A stretch of DNA of 7,487 bases from Desulfococcus sp. (GCA_024641805.1 JAHECJ010000018.1:4604-12090), one strand, 5' to 3'; shown: positions 1-6,531, counted from the stretch's first letter. Numbers and translations: made by a program. The notes: generated by a model from the letters alone, not told the origin.

Positions 1-33
1 CGTTGCCCAGGGATCCCATTTAACTATTGCCAT
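1..33 (-). CDS. Start of a probable Hsp20/alpha-crystallin small heat-shock protein (truncated by the window edge)
   Basis: Read on the minus strand, ATG at 33-31 opens a frame giving MAIVKWDPWAT before the window ends. This N-terminus (M-A-I-V-K/R-W-D/N-P) is typical of bacterial Hsp20-family chaperones, which bind unfolding proteins in the cytoplasm without ATP. A good ribosome binding site, AGAGGAG, lies about 6 bases upstream (complement of roughly 40-46) and supports this start. Another ATG at 38-36 is out of frame and too close to the Shine-Dalgarno. Only 11 residues are visible and no alpha-crystallin domain can be seen, so the family call rests on the N-terminal signature alone. I saw no clear heat-shock (sigma-32) promoter upstream. 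Confidence 0.5.
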   Translation of the reverse strand, partial: MAIVKWDPWAT

Positions 34-243
34 TGCATACTCCTCTTTATGTAACAATATTTAAAACAAAAGATTTTTATCTGATCTATGCCGTTAATAT
101 TATGTTTTTTTGATATAACAGTCTAATGATTTTTAACATAGGACCCAGAATTAGGGGCCGGTAAATTATTCTTGACGAAACTGCTTGACACAGTAAAGTA
201 AAAATCAACAGGCGAGCGTTTTTGATATTTTCTCTTTTTTGGG
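34..243. other. AT-rich intergenic region between the hsp20-like start and the ubiD-like stop
   Basis: No convincing gene is present. On the minus strand this must hold the promoter of the hsp20-like gene, but no strong -35/-10 pair stands out. On the + strand there is a direct repeat CTTGAC at 171-176 and 184-189, 13 bases apart. The first copy could be a -35 (TTGACG, 172-177) paired with a weak -10 (TAAAGT, 194-199; 16-base spacer). A transcript from there would run into the terminator-like hairpin at 244-278. Confidence 0.4.
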
Positions 244-278
244 GGCAGGTCCGGTGTATTCCGGCCCTGCCTTTTTTT
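244..278 (+). terminator. Strong intrinsic-terminator-like hairpin, oriented on the + strand
   Basis: The arms are GGCAGG (244-249) with CCTGCC (266-271) and CCGG (251-254) with CCGG (261-264), with one mismatch (T250/C265) and a 6-base loop at 255-260. Seven Ts follow at 272-278, so as an intrinsic terminator it works on the + strand, towards ubiD. On the minus strand the hairpin sits directly after the UbiD stop codon (complement of 278-280). There it is followed by CCC and a run of As, not Ts, so it may cap the ubiD mRNA 3' end but is not a classical terminator in that direction. Confidence 0.7.
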
Positions 279-2110
279 CAGATAATGCCATGCAACGGCC
301 CCCCTTTTTTTCCCAGTTCATTGACCCGGGACGTTATTTTTGGATCCTCGACAAGCGGCGGTGAATGGTGCGGCTTGAGACGCGCATCAATAATCAGCGG
401 CGGCTCACATCCCCAGTGTTTAAATCGTGTAAAACTGTTGATGCCGTAAATATCGTGGGACGGATTGGATCGGGTAAAGGTGGTCCATAGAAAATTATTC
501 ATCGTCCTTGTCGTAAATTCGGCGTCATCTGCCAGCACGACCAGCGGGAATTCATTCTTTTTGTCAAGAATATTCAATTGTTGAATCAAGGTCTTTATAT
601 CTGCCTCTGCGGAATCAATATCGGAAAACACCGGCGCCTGGATGACAAGAACCCCGGGCATGGCAATATGCGGATTTGCAAACCCCTTCGGCAGGGACAA
701 TTTCTCAGGAATTGAACTCATCAGCGGTCTTTTGGGCGGGCCGGCCGCCGCAATGATGACCTTGGAGCCTTCATTGAACCCGGTACCGGAATAATCCAGT
801 GTGTCGATGGTGGTTTCGGTCTGGAAATGAAGGTCTGTTTTCCAGTCCACGCGTTCCAGAACATGCCGGAAATAAGAATTGACTTCATTGATATTTAAGC
901 CGGGATTGTCTTCATAGGCCGTAATGAAAAGGTATTTGGCAAGTGCGCAGGCGCCGAATCCCAGCAGCGCGTTTGAAATTTTAAGCAGTTCCCGGGGTTT
1001 GATACGATCATAAGGAATGTATCTTTCTCGGCCGATGGCGAGCAGCAGAGGATGCACCCCGGCGGCATCCACGGCATGAATCGCCTCAACCCCTGGAACC
1101 GATTTAGGGACCATGGGCCCGGTGATTTCATGGATGAGCTGACCGAAAACCGTATCCTCCTGGGGAGGCCGGCCCACCACCGTGAACGGCCACACCGCAT
1201 TGGCGCGGTGATACACTTTATCCACATGAATCACCGGAAACGGATGCGCCAGGCTGTAATAGCCCAGATGATCCCCAAACGGGCCTTCTGGTTTAGTCTC
1301 GCCGGGAATCACGGTTCCGGAGATGCAAAAATCAGCGTCTGCTGAAAGGGTAAACCCGTTTTTTTTCATATATCGGAATCTGCGGCCGGCCAGTCCGCCG
1401 GCAAATGTCACTTCGGGCATTCCTTCGGGAAGGGGCATGACCGCGGAAAACGCATGGGAAGGCGGGCCGCCAACAAAGATGCTCACACGCAGGGGCTGAT
1501 TCCTTTCAATAGCCGCCGCATGGTGTCCGCCGATGTCCCGGCGGATCTGGTAATGAAGTCCGATTTCCCGGTTGGTCTGATAGGCGTTGCCGGATAATTG
1601 AATCCGGTACATTCCGAGATTGGACCGCATGATGCCGGGTCTGCGTTGGTCTTCGGTGTAGACCTGGGGCAGCAGAATAAAGGGCCCGCCGTCCTCCGGC
1701 CAGCACTTGATGCCGGGCAATTGGTCGATGGTAGTGGTGTTTTCGAACACCGGTCCGGATGAAACTTTTTTCGGCAGCATGTGCCAAAGGGCGACGGGCA
1801 GGCGCAGGTATCTGGCGGGGGATTTAAGAATTTGAAATGGATCAGCATTCAGTTCAATCAGATGTTTGATTCGACTCAGCGTGTTTCTGAAGATAAATTT
1901 TGCCCGATCCAAAGTCCCGAAGATGTTGGATGCGGCCGGGAAAGGGGTCCCCTTTACTTTTTCAAAAAATATGGCAGGTCCCCCGGCGGCATAGACCCGG
2001 CGCTGAATTTCCGCCATCTCAAGGTCCGGATCAACTTCCTGACTGATGCGGGCCAGATGCCCGTGACGGTCAAGATCGTCAAGCAGGTCCTTTGTGCATG
2101 TATATATCAT
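278..2110 (-). CDS. UbiD-family (prenyl-FMN-dependent) decarboxylase, long form
   Basis: This 610-residue protein belongs to the UbiD/Fdc family, which reversibly (de)carboxylates aromatic or alpha,beta-unsaturated acids using prenylated FMN made by UbiX. The expected active-site pattern is visible. N164 and R169 lie in SNLGMYR and H186 in GLHYQ. E233 lies in PEVTFAGG. E275 and D280 lie in PEGPFGDHLGYY, matching the catalytic Glu-Arg-Glu/Asp set and metal/cofactor ligands. The length exceeds the roughly 490-500 residues of E. coli UbiD. It fits the about 600-residue subgroup with a C-terminal extension ending in a KHWGCEPPLIIDARLKPHH-type segment (residues 564-582), often annotated as a menaquinone-biosynthesis decarboxylase. 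The substrate cannot be read from sequence; quinone-precursor or aromatic-acid decarboxylation are both possible. The ATG overlaps the upstream gene's stop (ATGA) and has no clear Shine-Dalgarno, implying translational coupling. No ubiX is in the window. Confidence 0.92.
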   Translation of the reverse strand: MIYTCTKDLLDDLDRHGHLARISQEVDPDLEMAEIQRRVYAAGGPAIFFEKVKGTPFPAASNIFGTLDRAKFIFRNTLSRIKHLIELNADPFQILKSPARYLRLPVALWHMLPKKVSSGPVFENTTTIDQLPGIKCWPEDGGPFILLPQVYTEDQRRPGIMRSNLGMYRIQLSGNAYQTNREIGLHYQIRRDIGGHHAAAIERNQPLRVSIFVGGPPSHAFSAVMPLPEGMPEVTFAGGLAGRRFRYMKKNGFTLSADADFCISGTVIPGETKPEGPFGDHLGYYSLAHPFPVIHVDKVYHRANAVWPFTVVGRPPQEDTVFGQLIHEITGPMVPKSVPGVEAIHAVDAAGVHPLLLAIGRERYIPYDRIKPRELLKISNALLGFGACALAKYLFITAYEDNPGLNINEVNSYFRHVLERVDWKTDLHFQTETTIDTLDYSGTGFNEGSKVIIAAAGPPKRPLMSSIPEKLSLPKGFANPHIAMPGVLVIQAPVFSDIDSAEADIKTLIQQLNILDKKNEFPLVVLADDAEFTTRTMNNFLWTTFTRSNPSHDIYGINSFTRFKHWGCEPPLIIDARLKPHHSPPLVEDPKITSRVNELGKKGGPLHGII

Positions 2111-2610
2111 AGGAATAAAGCATCCTTGTCGATTTTTTCACGGCATCCGAATTTAACCGAATTTATCATAAAATAAATCAGTTCCGGCTTAAAGACGTAT
2201 AGTTTTGCGTGTAATTTGCTTGAAAAATCATTTAAGTCTATGCTCTTTATATTTGAAAAAAACGTTTTGACGAACGGAAATTTTGTAACATACGCAAGGA
2301 TGGCTTTGGACGATTCCACGCCGCCGGAAACAATAAGGATTTTTCCGGTCATCTGAAGACCCATCAGGTTCTGCCAGGAAGTGGTTTCTGCATAAATAGC
2401 GCACGCCGCCTGTCCGGAAGCAAGGGCTTCTTCAATATGTCTGGATTCCGGGCTGGAAAAAAAATATAATCCGGAACCGCAAACAACATAATATACCGGG
2501 GCTGCCCATGGATTGTTTGCGCTTGCGGTGGCAAGGGTCATGACCTGACTGCTGTGAATCAGATTTTTTGCGCAGGAGATTTCGCTTTTGTCGGTTCGTT
2601 CAGTTGTCAT
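2107..2610 (-). CDS. YhbP/PNPOx-like flavin split-barrel family protein
   Basis: This 167-residue cytoplasmic protein has the pattern of the pyridoxamine-5'-phosphate-oxidase-like FMN-binding split barrel. The sequence runs from VMTLATASANNPWAAPVYYVV (about residues 23-43, split here as VMTLATA and PWAAPVYYVV), through a YFFSSPESRH strand-turn, to a central MTGKILIV strand. The C-terminal part (FPFVKTFF, then ELIYFMINSVKFG) resembles the E. coli YhbP/UPF0306 subgroup, whose reaction is unknown. FMN binding is a family expectation and has not been shown here. It is the first gene of the operon, and its TGA overlaps the UbiD ATG by four bases, so the two are co-translated. A role in handling flavin or redox cofactor for the UbiD partner is speculation. 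The start at 2610 has only a poor ribosome binding site; an internal Met24 would cut into the first strand, so the longer start is preferred. Confidence 0.75.
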   Translation of the reverse strand: MTTERTDKSEISCAKNLIHSSQVMTLATASANNPWAAPVYYVVCGSGLYFFSSPESRHIEEALASGQAACAIYAETTSWQNLMGLQMTGKILIVSGGVESSKAILAYVTKFPFVKTFFSNIKSIDLNDFSSKLHAKLYVFKPELIYFMINSVKFGCREKIDKDALFL

Positions 2611-2699
2611 TTGTTTGCAGGTGATTTATTTATCGTGTGAACGGTTGATTTGAAATAAGAAAACCAATCAAATATTCAAGCAGTTATGTTTGATTTTTT

Positions 2700-2728
2700 A
2701 TCAAAACAGATATTGTATATTCTGTCAA
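2700..2728 (-). promoter_or_regulatory. Candidate sigma-70 promoter for the PNPOx-ubiD operon
   Basis: On the minus strand a perfect -35 TTGACA (complement of 2723-2728) is followed after 17 bases by TTTGAT (complement of 2700-2705), a 4/6 match to the -10 consensus. Transcription would start near 2693, giving a leader of about 83 bases before the ATG at 2610. The -35 lies inside the GTATAT/ATATAC dyad, so a protein bound there could block it. Confidence 0.4.
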
Positions 2729-2739
2729 TAAGATATACT
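2713..2739 (+). promoter_or_regulatory. Weak candidate promoter for the kinase/activator operon
   Basis: TTGTAT (2713-2718) and TATACT (2734-2739, a good -10) are separated by 15 bases, shorter than ideal, so only the -10 is persuasive. Transcription would begin near 2746, with a leader of about 147 bases. It overlaps the opposing candidate promoter, so the two operons could compete for RNA polymerase. Confidence 0.25.
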
Positions 2740-2892
2740 TATAGCTTTGCGTCGCTTTTTGCAATTACCGGAAGATCGCTGTTGTTTTATGAATCACTGA
2801 ACTTGTCATCATTTGAATCGACGGGTCATTGTTTTTAACGGTCTCTGTTTGAAACTATACATGATACTAAAATATAAGGAGCGGGTTTCACG

Positions 2893-4368
2893 ATGAAATG
2901 GTGGATTAGACTGGGATTTTCAAGCCGGATTTTTATTAATATGTTTTTATTGCTAAGCACGACATTCGGCATGGGAGTGACTTCCATATGGTATGCCGAT
3001 CAATTTAACAAAATGCTGAACCAGGTTATTTATGAAGACATGGCTGCTTTGCAGGCCTCCCGGGCAATCGAAACGGAACTTGCCAATCAGAAGGGATTTG
3101 TCACTTATTATTTTCTGGATGGCGATGCCAAGTGGCTCAATGAGCTTGCCGTTCATCGCAGGGAGTTTGTCAAATGGCTGGAGCAGGCCTATGAAATAGA
3201 TCATAAGCCGGTACACATTGCAATGCTGGATCAAATTCGCTCAAAATATGAGAAATATGTTAAAGACAAAGACCAGGTCATTGAATTATATCAATCCGGT
3301 GATCGGAAGAAAGGGGAGGTGCTTCATTGGGCGGTCCGGAAAAATTTTTCCGAATTAAATGATCTTTGCCTCCAGTATATACATGCCACTGAATTAAACA
3401 TCAAAAAAGTCCAGGCGACCGGGCATCTCAGGCTCAAGCGGATTTCAGCTGTTGCGGTTTTTTTGATCGCCGCTTCGCTCGTATTGGGAGTTCTCCTGGC
3501 ATTTTTCATGGTTACACAGATACTGATACCCATCCGACGGTTGTCCCGTAAAACCGCCACGAAAGATGAAACCTTGACATCCGGCGATGAGGTCCGGGTG
3601 TTAAGCACTCATGTTCAAGGATTGATGGAGGATATCGACCGGACCCGGTCGGAACTGGAACAAAGCCAGGAATTGTTGATGAATTCAGAAAAAATGGCAT
3701 TGGTGGGCAAGCTGGCAACCGAGGTGGCGCACAGCATCCGGAATCCCATGACATCCATTAGTATGCGGCTGTTTTCCTTGAAACGGAATCTTGAATTAAC
3801 GCAATTTCAGCAGGAAGATTTTGAGGTGGTGTCGGAAGAGATGCGCCGGCTGGATAATATTGTACGCAATTTTCTGGAATTTTCCAAACCGCATAAATTG
3901 AAAAAACAACGGATTGAAGTATCAAAAGTTATTGATATGACGGTCGATTTGCTTTGCTATCGCCTGGAGCTAGATGCGGTGTCGGTGGTTCGCAAACAGA
4001 GCACCCGCCTGCCACACATTGACGGAGACCCGGAACTGCTCAAAGAAGTGTTCGTCAACCTGATTGTCAATGCCTGCGAGGCCATGGAAAACGGGGGCGA
4101 GATTATGATCTCGGAAGAAGAAGCCCTGGCGGAAAATATCGGCCGGGCGGTTCTTGTAAAGGTTAAAGACAACGGACCAGGAATGAGCGAGGAAGTTCGG
4201 AAAAGGGTTCTCGAGCCGTTTGAAACCACAAAGCCGGAAGGCACCGGCCTGGGCCTGTTTATAGCGGTACGGATAATTAAAGAGCACGGCGGAACACTGG
4301 AGCTGCAATCGAAAGAGGGGCAGGGAACAACGATTGTGATCACTTTTCCCGCATCAGAGGAGATATAA
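2893..4368 (+). CDS. Membrane sensor histidine kinase with helical periplasmic sensor, partner of the adjacent NtrC-type activator
   Basis: This 491-residue kinase has TM1 at about residues 12-33, then an all-helical periplasmic region (34-183) resembling a four-helix-bundle (4HB_MCP-like) sensor, and TM2 at about 184-210. A short HAMP-like linker follows (P213 to about 250; only 19 residues from P213 to the DEV motif, fewer than usual), with a coiled coil to about 268. The HisKA domain carries H280 in the H-box EVAHSIRNPMTS. The ATPase domain has the N-box (N389, N393), G1 box DNGPGM (D426), F-box EPFETTK (441-447) and G2 box GTGLGL (450-455), so it appears fully active. It should autophosphorylate H280 and pass phosphate to D52 of the regulator encoded three bases downstream. 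The signal is unknown, and the H-box/N-box style is that of NtrB/ZraS-like kinases. Confidence 0.93.
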   Translation: MKWWIRLGFSSRIFINMFLLLSTTFGMGVTSIWYADQFNKMLNQVIYEDMAALQASRAIETELANQKGFVTYYFLDGDAKWLNELAVHRREFVKWLEQAYEIDHKPVHIAMLDQIRSKYEKYVKDKDQVIELYQSGDRKKGEVLHWAVRKNFSELNDLCLQYIHATELNIKKVQATGHLRLKRISAVAVFLIAASLVLGVLLAFFMVTQILIPIRRLSRKTATKDETLTSGDEVRVLSTHVQGLMEDIDRTRSELEQSQELLMNSEKMALVGKLATEVAHSIRNPMTSISMRLFSLKRNLELTQFQQEDFEVVSEEMRRLDNIVRNFLEFSKPHKLKKQRIEVSKVIDMTVDLLCYRLELDAVSVVRKQSTRLPHIDGDPELLKEVFVNLIVNACEAMENGGEIMISEEEALAENIGRAVLVKVKDNGPGMSEEVRKRVLEPFETTKPEGTGLGLFIAVRIIKEHGGTLELQSKEGQGTTIVITFPASEEI

Positions 4369-4371
4369 GCT

Positions 4372-5820
4372 ATGAGTTCTATTTTAGTCGTCGATGACGA
4401 TGATCAATTGAGAATCAGTTTTGCCAAACTGTTGAAGGAAGAAGGATATGACATTCAAACAGCACCCACCGGGGAGGCCGGGGTGGCGGCTGTTAAACAG
4501 CATGTGCCCGACCTGATGATCATGGATGTCAGGCTTCCGGGGATGAACGGACTGGAATCGTTTGGGGAGGTCAGGAAAATTGATTCCACCCTGCCGGTCA
4601 TTATCATGACCGCTTTCGGCACCACGGATACAGCCATTGAAGCAACGAAACTCGGCGCTTTTGATTATATTCTGAAACCCTTTGATATCCCGGCGGTATT
4701 AAAATTGATCAAAGCCGCCCTCGAAGCCGGACGGCTTATGCGTTCACGGGTTGAAATGAATGTCGGACCGGATACCACTGTCCCTGATGCGATTATCGGC
4801 CGGAGTGAGGTCATGCAGGAAGTATATAAATCCATCGGACGCGTTGCGCCGACAGATGCCACGGTTCTGATCCGCGGGGAGTCAGGAACAGGAAAGGAGC
4901 TGGTTGCAAGGGCCATCTATCAGCACAGCCGGCGGGCGGATAAGGCATTTCTGGTAATCAATTGTGTGGCCATTCCGGAAACTTTGCTTGAAAGCGAATT
5001 GTTCGGTTATGAAAAAGGCGCGTTTACCGGCGCATCCAACCGGCGCGTGGGTAAAATCGAACAGGCGAATGGCGGCACCATTTTTCTGGATGAAATCGGT
5101 GACATGCCCATGTCGATCCAGGCCAAGATACTTCGGCTGATCCAGGAAAGGAGTATCGAAAGGCTTGGCGGGGCGCATCCGATATCCGTGGATGTCCGGA
5201 TTCTAGCGGCTACCAATCGAAATCTGGAGCGGTTAATCGAGGAAGAACGTTTCAGGGAAGATCTGTATTACCGGTTGAAAGTGGTCAGCGTCAACCTGCC
5301 GCGATTAAAGGATCGCCGGGGAGATATTCCCTTATTGTGCGAATATTTCCTGTCGCTGTTTTCAAAGGAGATGAATATCGACAATCCCGGAATAACGAAT
5401 GAAGCCAAACAGATGGTGGAGACCTACGCCTGGCCGGGCAATGTCCGCGAGCTGGGGAATTCCATTAAAAAAGCCCTGATATTCAGCAGCGGGTATCCCA
5501 TACAGGCGACTGAAGTGTCCCAAGCCATATCCGGTTCGGAAGAAAAGAAAGTTGTTATTTCCGAGGGATCCATTGAAAAGGCGGCGCGGCAATGGGTCCG
5601 GGAAATACTGACAACCGAGGTCCAAAATGACGCTTTCCAGAATCTGATGGACCGCTTCGGGAGTATTGTCATCGGTGAAGCTCTGAGCCTGACCGAAGGC
5701 AACCGAAGCCGCGCGGCAAAAATGCTTGGTTTGTCCCGGCCCACCCTTCAATCCAAAATTGAAAAATACAACTTGATTTTTGAAACCTCAGTCAAAAAAT
5801 CAGATGAAACCGAATTGTAA
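4372..5820 (+). CDS. NtrC-family sigma-54-dependent response regulator
   Basis: This 482-residue protein has three domains. The receiver (residues 3-118) has acidic pocket D8/D9, phospho-acceptor D52, T80 and K102, all canonical. The AAA+ domain (about 142-370) has Walker A GESGTGKE (169-176), the sigma-54-contacting GAFTGA loop (216-221), Walker B GGTIFLDE (234-241) and arginine-finger region FREDLYYRL (294-302). A C-terminal Fis-type helix-turn-helix (about 439-466) carries RAAKMLGLSRPTLQSKI. It should bind enhancer DNA as an oligomer and hydrolyse ATP to open sigma-54 promoters. Its ribosome binding site GAGGAG (4357-4362) lies inside the end of the kinase gene, 9 bases before the ATG. The nearest likely target is the sigma-54 promoter at 6107-6123. 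A roughly 50-residue linker (about 385-435) precedes the DNA-binding domain. Confidence 0.95.
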   Translation: MSSILVVDDDDQLRISFAKLLKEEGYDIQTAPTGEAGVAAVKQHVPDLMIMDVRLPGMNGLESFGEVRKIDSTLPVIIMTAFGTTDTAIEATKLGAFDYILKPFDIPAVLKLIKAALEAGRLMRSRVEMNVGPDTTVPDAIIGRSEVMQEVYKSIGRVAPTDATVLIRGESGTGKELVARAIYQHSRRADKAFLVINCVAIPETLLESELFGYEKGAFTGASNRRVGKIEQANGGTIFLDEIGDMPMSIQAKILRLIQERSIERLGGAHPISVDVRILAATNRNLERLIEEERFREDLYYRLKVVSVNLPRLKDRRGDIPLLCEYFLSLFSKEMNIDNPGITNEAKQMVETYAWPGNVRELGNSIKKALIFSSGYPIQATEVSQAISGSEEKKVVISEGSIEKAARQWVREILTTEVQNDAFQNLMDRFGSIVIGEALSLTEGNRSRAAKMLGLSRPTLQSKIEKYNLIFETSVKKSDETEL

Positions 5821-5843
5821 AATTCCGTCGTGAAATAGCGGTG

Positions 5844-5885
5844 CATGAATCGGGGTGGATTCGCAGAGCGTAATCCACCTTCATG
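5844..5885. repeat. REP-like extended palindrome after the activator gene
   Basis: Arms GGTGGATT (5854-5861) and AATCCACC (5872-5879) pair perfectly. Inside them CGC (5862-5864) pairs with GCG (5868-5870). Outside, CATGAA (5844-5849) pairs with TTCATG (5880-5885) across a 4-base bulge (5850-5853). No T-tract follows, so it is not a classical intrinsic terminator, although it could stabilise or end the upstream mRNA. From memory, a GGTGGATT...AATCCACC core recurs as a dispersed palindrome in many proteobacterial genomes; this needs a genome-wide count. Confidence 0.6.
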
Positions 5886-5989
5886 ATATCCATCCTCCGA
5901 AATCCATTCCCCCAAAAATACATCTTCATCGCGATTCGCCTTTAAATCTATTATTTCTTTATCCAATCAAACACCTGACAATCATTTCT

Positions 5990-6010
5990 TTTTTTACATC
6001 CTGTAAAAAA
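5990..6010. promoter_or_regulatory. AT-rich perfect dyad, candidate enhancer (UAS) for an NtrC-type activator
   Basis: Arms TTTTTTACA (5990-5998) and TGTAAAAAA (6002-6010) form a perfect 9-bp inverted repeat around a 3-base centre. The centre is about 134 bases upstream of the predicted sigma-54 start site near 6134, within the usual 80-150 base range for bacterial enhancer-binding proteins. No T-tract follows, so a terminator is less likely. Binding by the activator encoded at 4372-5820 is inference. Confidence 0.35.
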
Positions 6011-6077
6011 TATTGGCATTCCGAAGTCCGCCTTTAAGGGTATTTCCGCTTTAAAATAAAATTATTTAATTTAATTT

Positions 6078-6090
6078 CAATTGGTTGATG
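6078..6090 (-). promoter_or_regulatory. IHF-like binding site between candidate enhancer and sigma-54 promoter
   Basis: On the minus strand the sequence reads CATCAACCAATTG, matching the IHF consensus WATCAANNNNTTR at every defined position but the first. It lies at about -56 to -44 relative to the predicted start, where IHF commonly bends DNA for sigma-54 promoters, and it abuts an A+T-rich tract at 6050-6078. The match is short and could arise by chance. Confidence 0.3.
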
Positions 6091-6106
6091 TTTGATCGCT
6101 TTGGTG

Positions 6107-6123
6107 TTGGCACAGTGTTTGCT
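6107..6123 (+). promoter_or_regulatory. Sigma-54 (RpoN) -24/-12 promoter for the receiver/Cache-sensor genes
   Basis: The sequence TTGGCACAGTGTTTGCT matches the sigma-54 consensus TGGCAC-N5-TTGCW exactly. GG lies at 6109-6110 and GC at 6121-6122, with the required 10 bases between them. Transcription should start near 6134, leaving a leader of about 29 bases with Shine-Dalgarno AGGGAG (6149-6154) before the ATG at 6163. Such promoters need an AAA+ activator, and one is encoded immediately upstream. Confidence 0.85.
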
Positions 6124-6162
6124 CAAATAGGGTTAGTTTTAATAATCCAGGGAGACCAGAAA

Positions 6163-6531
6163 ATGGGTAAAGAGTTAACAATTTTGATTGCGGATCCAAA
6201 TCCTTTTGTCCGGTCCTTTTTAACACGGGAGCTGGCGGCAGCGGGATATCAAACTGTCGAGGCCGGCAGCAGCAAGGAAGTTTTTGATCTGCTGAATGCA
6301 GCGAATCCTCCGGATCTTCTGGTTATGGAGCTCGATTTGCCGGTCAGTATCGGAATCAATGCACTGGTGAGAATTCAGAATCTCGTCCCGCCGGTTCCCC
6401 ATATCATTTACACTCATCTTTCGGAATATGAAAATCATCAGGCAGTACAGAAAGCAGATGATTTTATCGAAAAAAGCGAGGATTTGCATGATCTGCTGCA
6501 CAGCATTTCAGAGGTTATCGGAAAATACTAA
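6163..6531 (+). CDS. Stand-alone receiver-domain protein with Asp-to-Glu change at the phosphorylation site
   Basis: This 122-residue protein is a single CheY-like receiver domain with no output domain. The opening strand reads LTILIADPN, keeping D11 but replacing the second acidic residue with P12. The phospho-acceptor strand reads PDLLVMELDLP. Alignment to PDLMIMDVRLP in the neighbouring activator puts E56 (codon GAG, 6328-6330) where Asp is expected. T84 (IIYTH) and K104 (FIEKS) are retained. It therefore probably cannot be phosphorylated normally and may mimic the active state, although D58 two residues on is a less likely acceptor. ATG 6163 is chosen because AGGGAG (6149-6154) sits 8 bases upstream. 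A longer frame from 6085 would begin upstream of the sigma-54 start site. A Cache sensor gene follows after 69 bases, probably in one operon. Confidence 0.9.
   Translation: MGKELTILIADPNPFVRSFLTRELAAAGYQTVEAGSSKEVFDLLNAANPPDLLVMELDLPVSIGINALVRIQNLVPPVPHIIYTHLSEYENHQAVQKADDFIEKSEDLHDLLHSISEVIGKY

Larger units (their letters stand above)
2611..2892. promoter_or_regulatory. Divergent intergenic region holding promoters for both flanking operons
   Basis: This AT-rich stretch contains no credible gene and must carry start sites for the minus-strand PNPOx-ubiD operon and the + strand kinase operon. It includes a dyad GTATAT (2715-2720) / ATATAC (2733-2738), a second small dyad TTTGAT (2689-2694) / ATCAAA (2700-2705), and several TTGATT/AATCAA motifs at 2645-2672. 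No sigma-54 -24/-12 match was found here. The kinase gene's own Shine-Dalgarno, AAGGAG (2876-2881), lies 11 bases before its ATG. Confidence 0.5.
5886..6106. other. Regulatory intergenic stretch upstream of the sigma-54 promoter
   Basis: No convincing gene is present. A minus-strand open frame beginning with TTG at 5966 reads through the palindrome and into the activator gene, so it is probably spurious. The section from about 6050 to 6080 is very A+T-rich, as expected for a bendable region between an enhancer and a sigma-54 promoter. Specific sites are listed separately. Confidence 0.5.

Noticed and set aside
222..449. + strand open frame of 75 codons over the ubiD 3' end
   Set aside because: It includes the terminator hairpin and T-tract, lies antisense to the well-supported UbiD C-terminus, and has no family features.
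2849..2878. TTGAAA (2849-2854) and TATAAG (2873-2878) as the kinase promoter
   Set aside because: The spacing is acceptable, but the -10 overlaps the Shine-Dalgarno and would start transcription only a few bases before the ATG, leaving no ribosome binding site in the mRNA.
5748..5966. Minus-strand open frame of 72 codons after the activator gene
   Set aside because: It starts with TTG directly after a stop codon, runs through the REP-like palindrome and overlaps the 3' end of the activator gene on the opposite strand. No recognisable domain is seen, so it is probably chance.
6013..6030. Second sigma-54-like site (TTGGCA at 6013-6018)
   Set aside because: The -24 half is present, but the bases where GC of the -12 element should be (6027-6028) are TC, so it is only a half-site.
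6085..6162. Upstream extension of the receiver gene from the TTG/ATG at 6085-6090
   Set aside because: It overlaps the sigma-54 promoter and lies upstream of the predicted start site. The ATG at 6163 has a good Shine-Dalgarno and begins exactly at the receiver fold.
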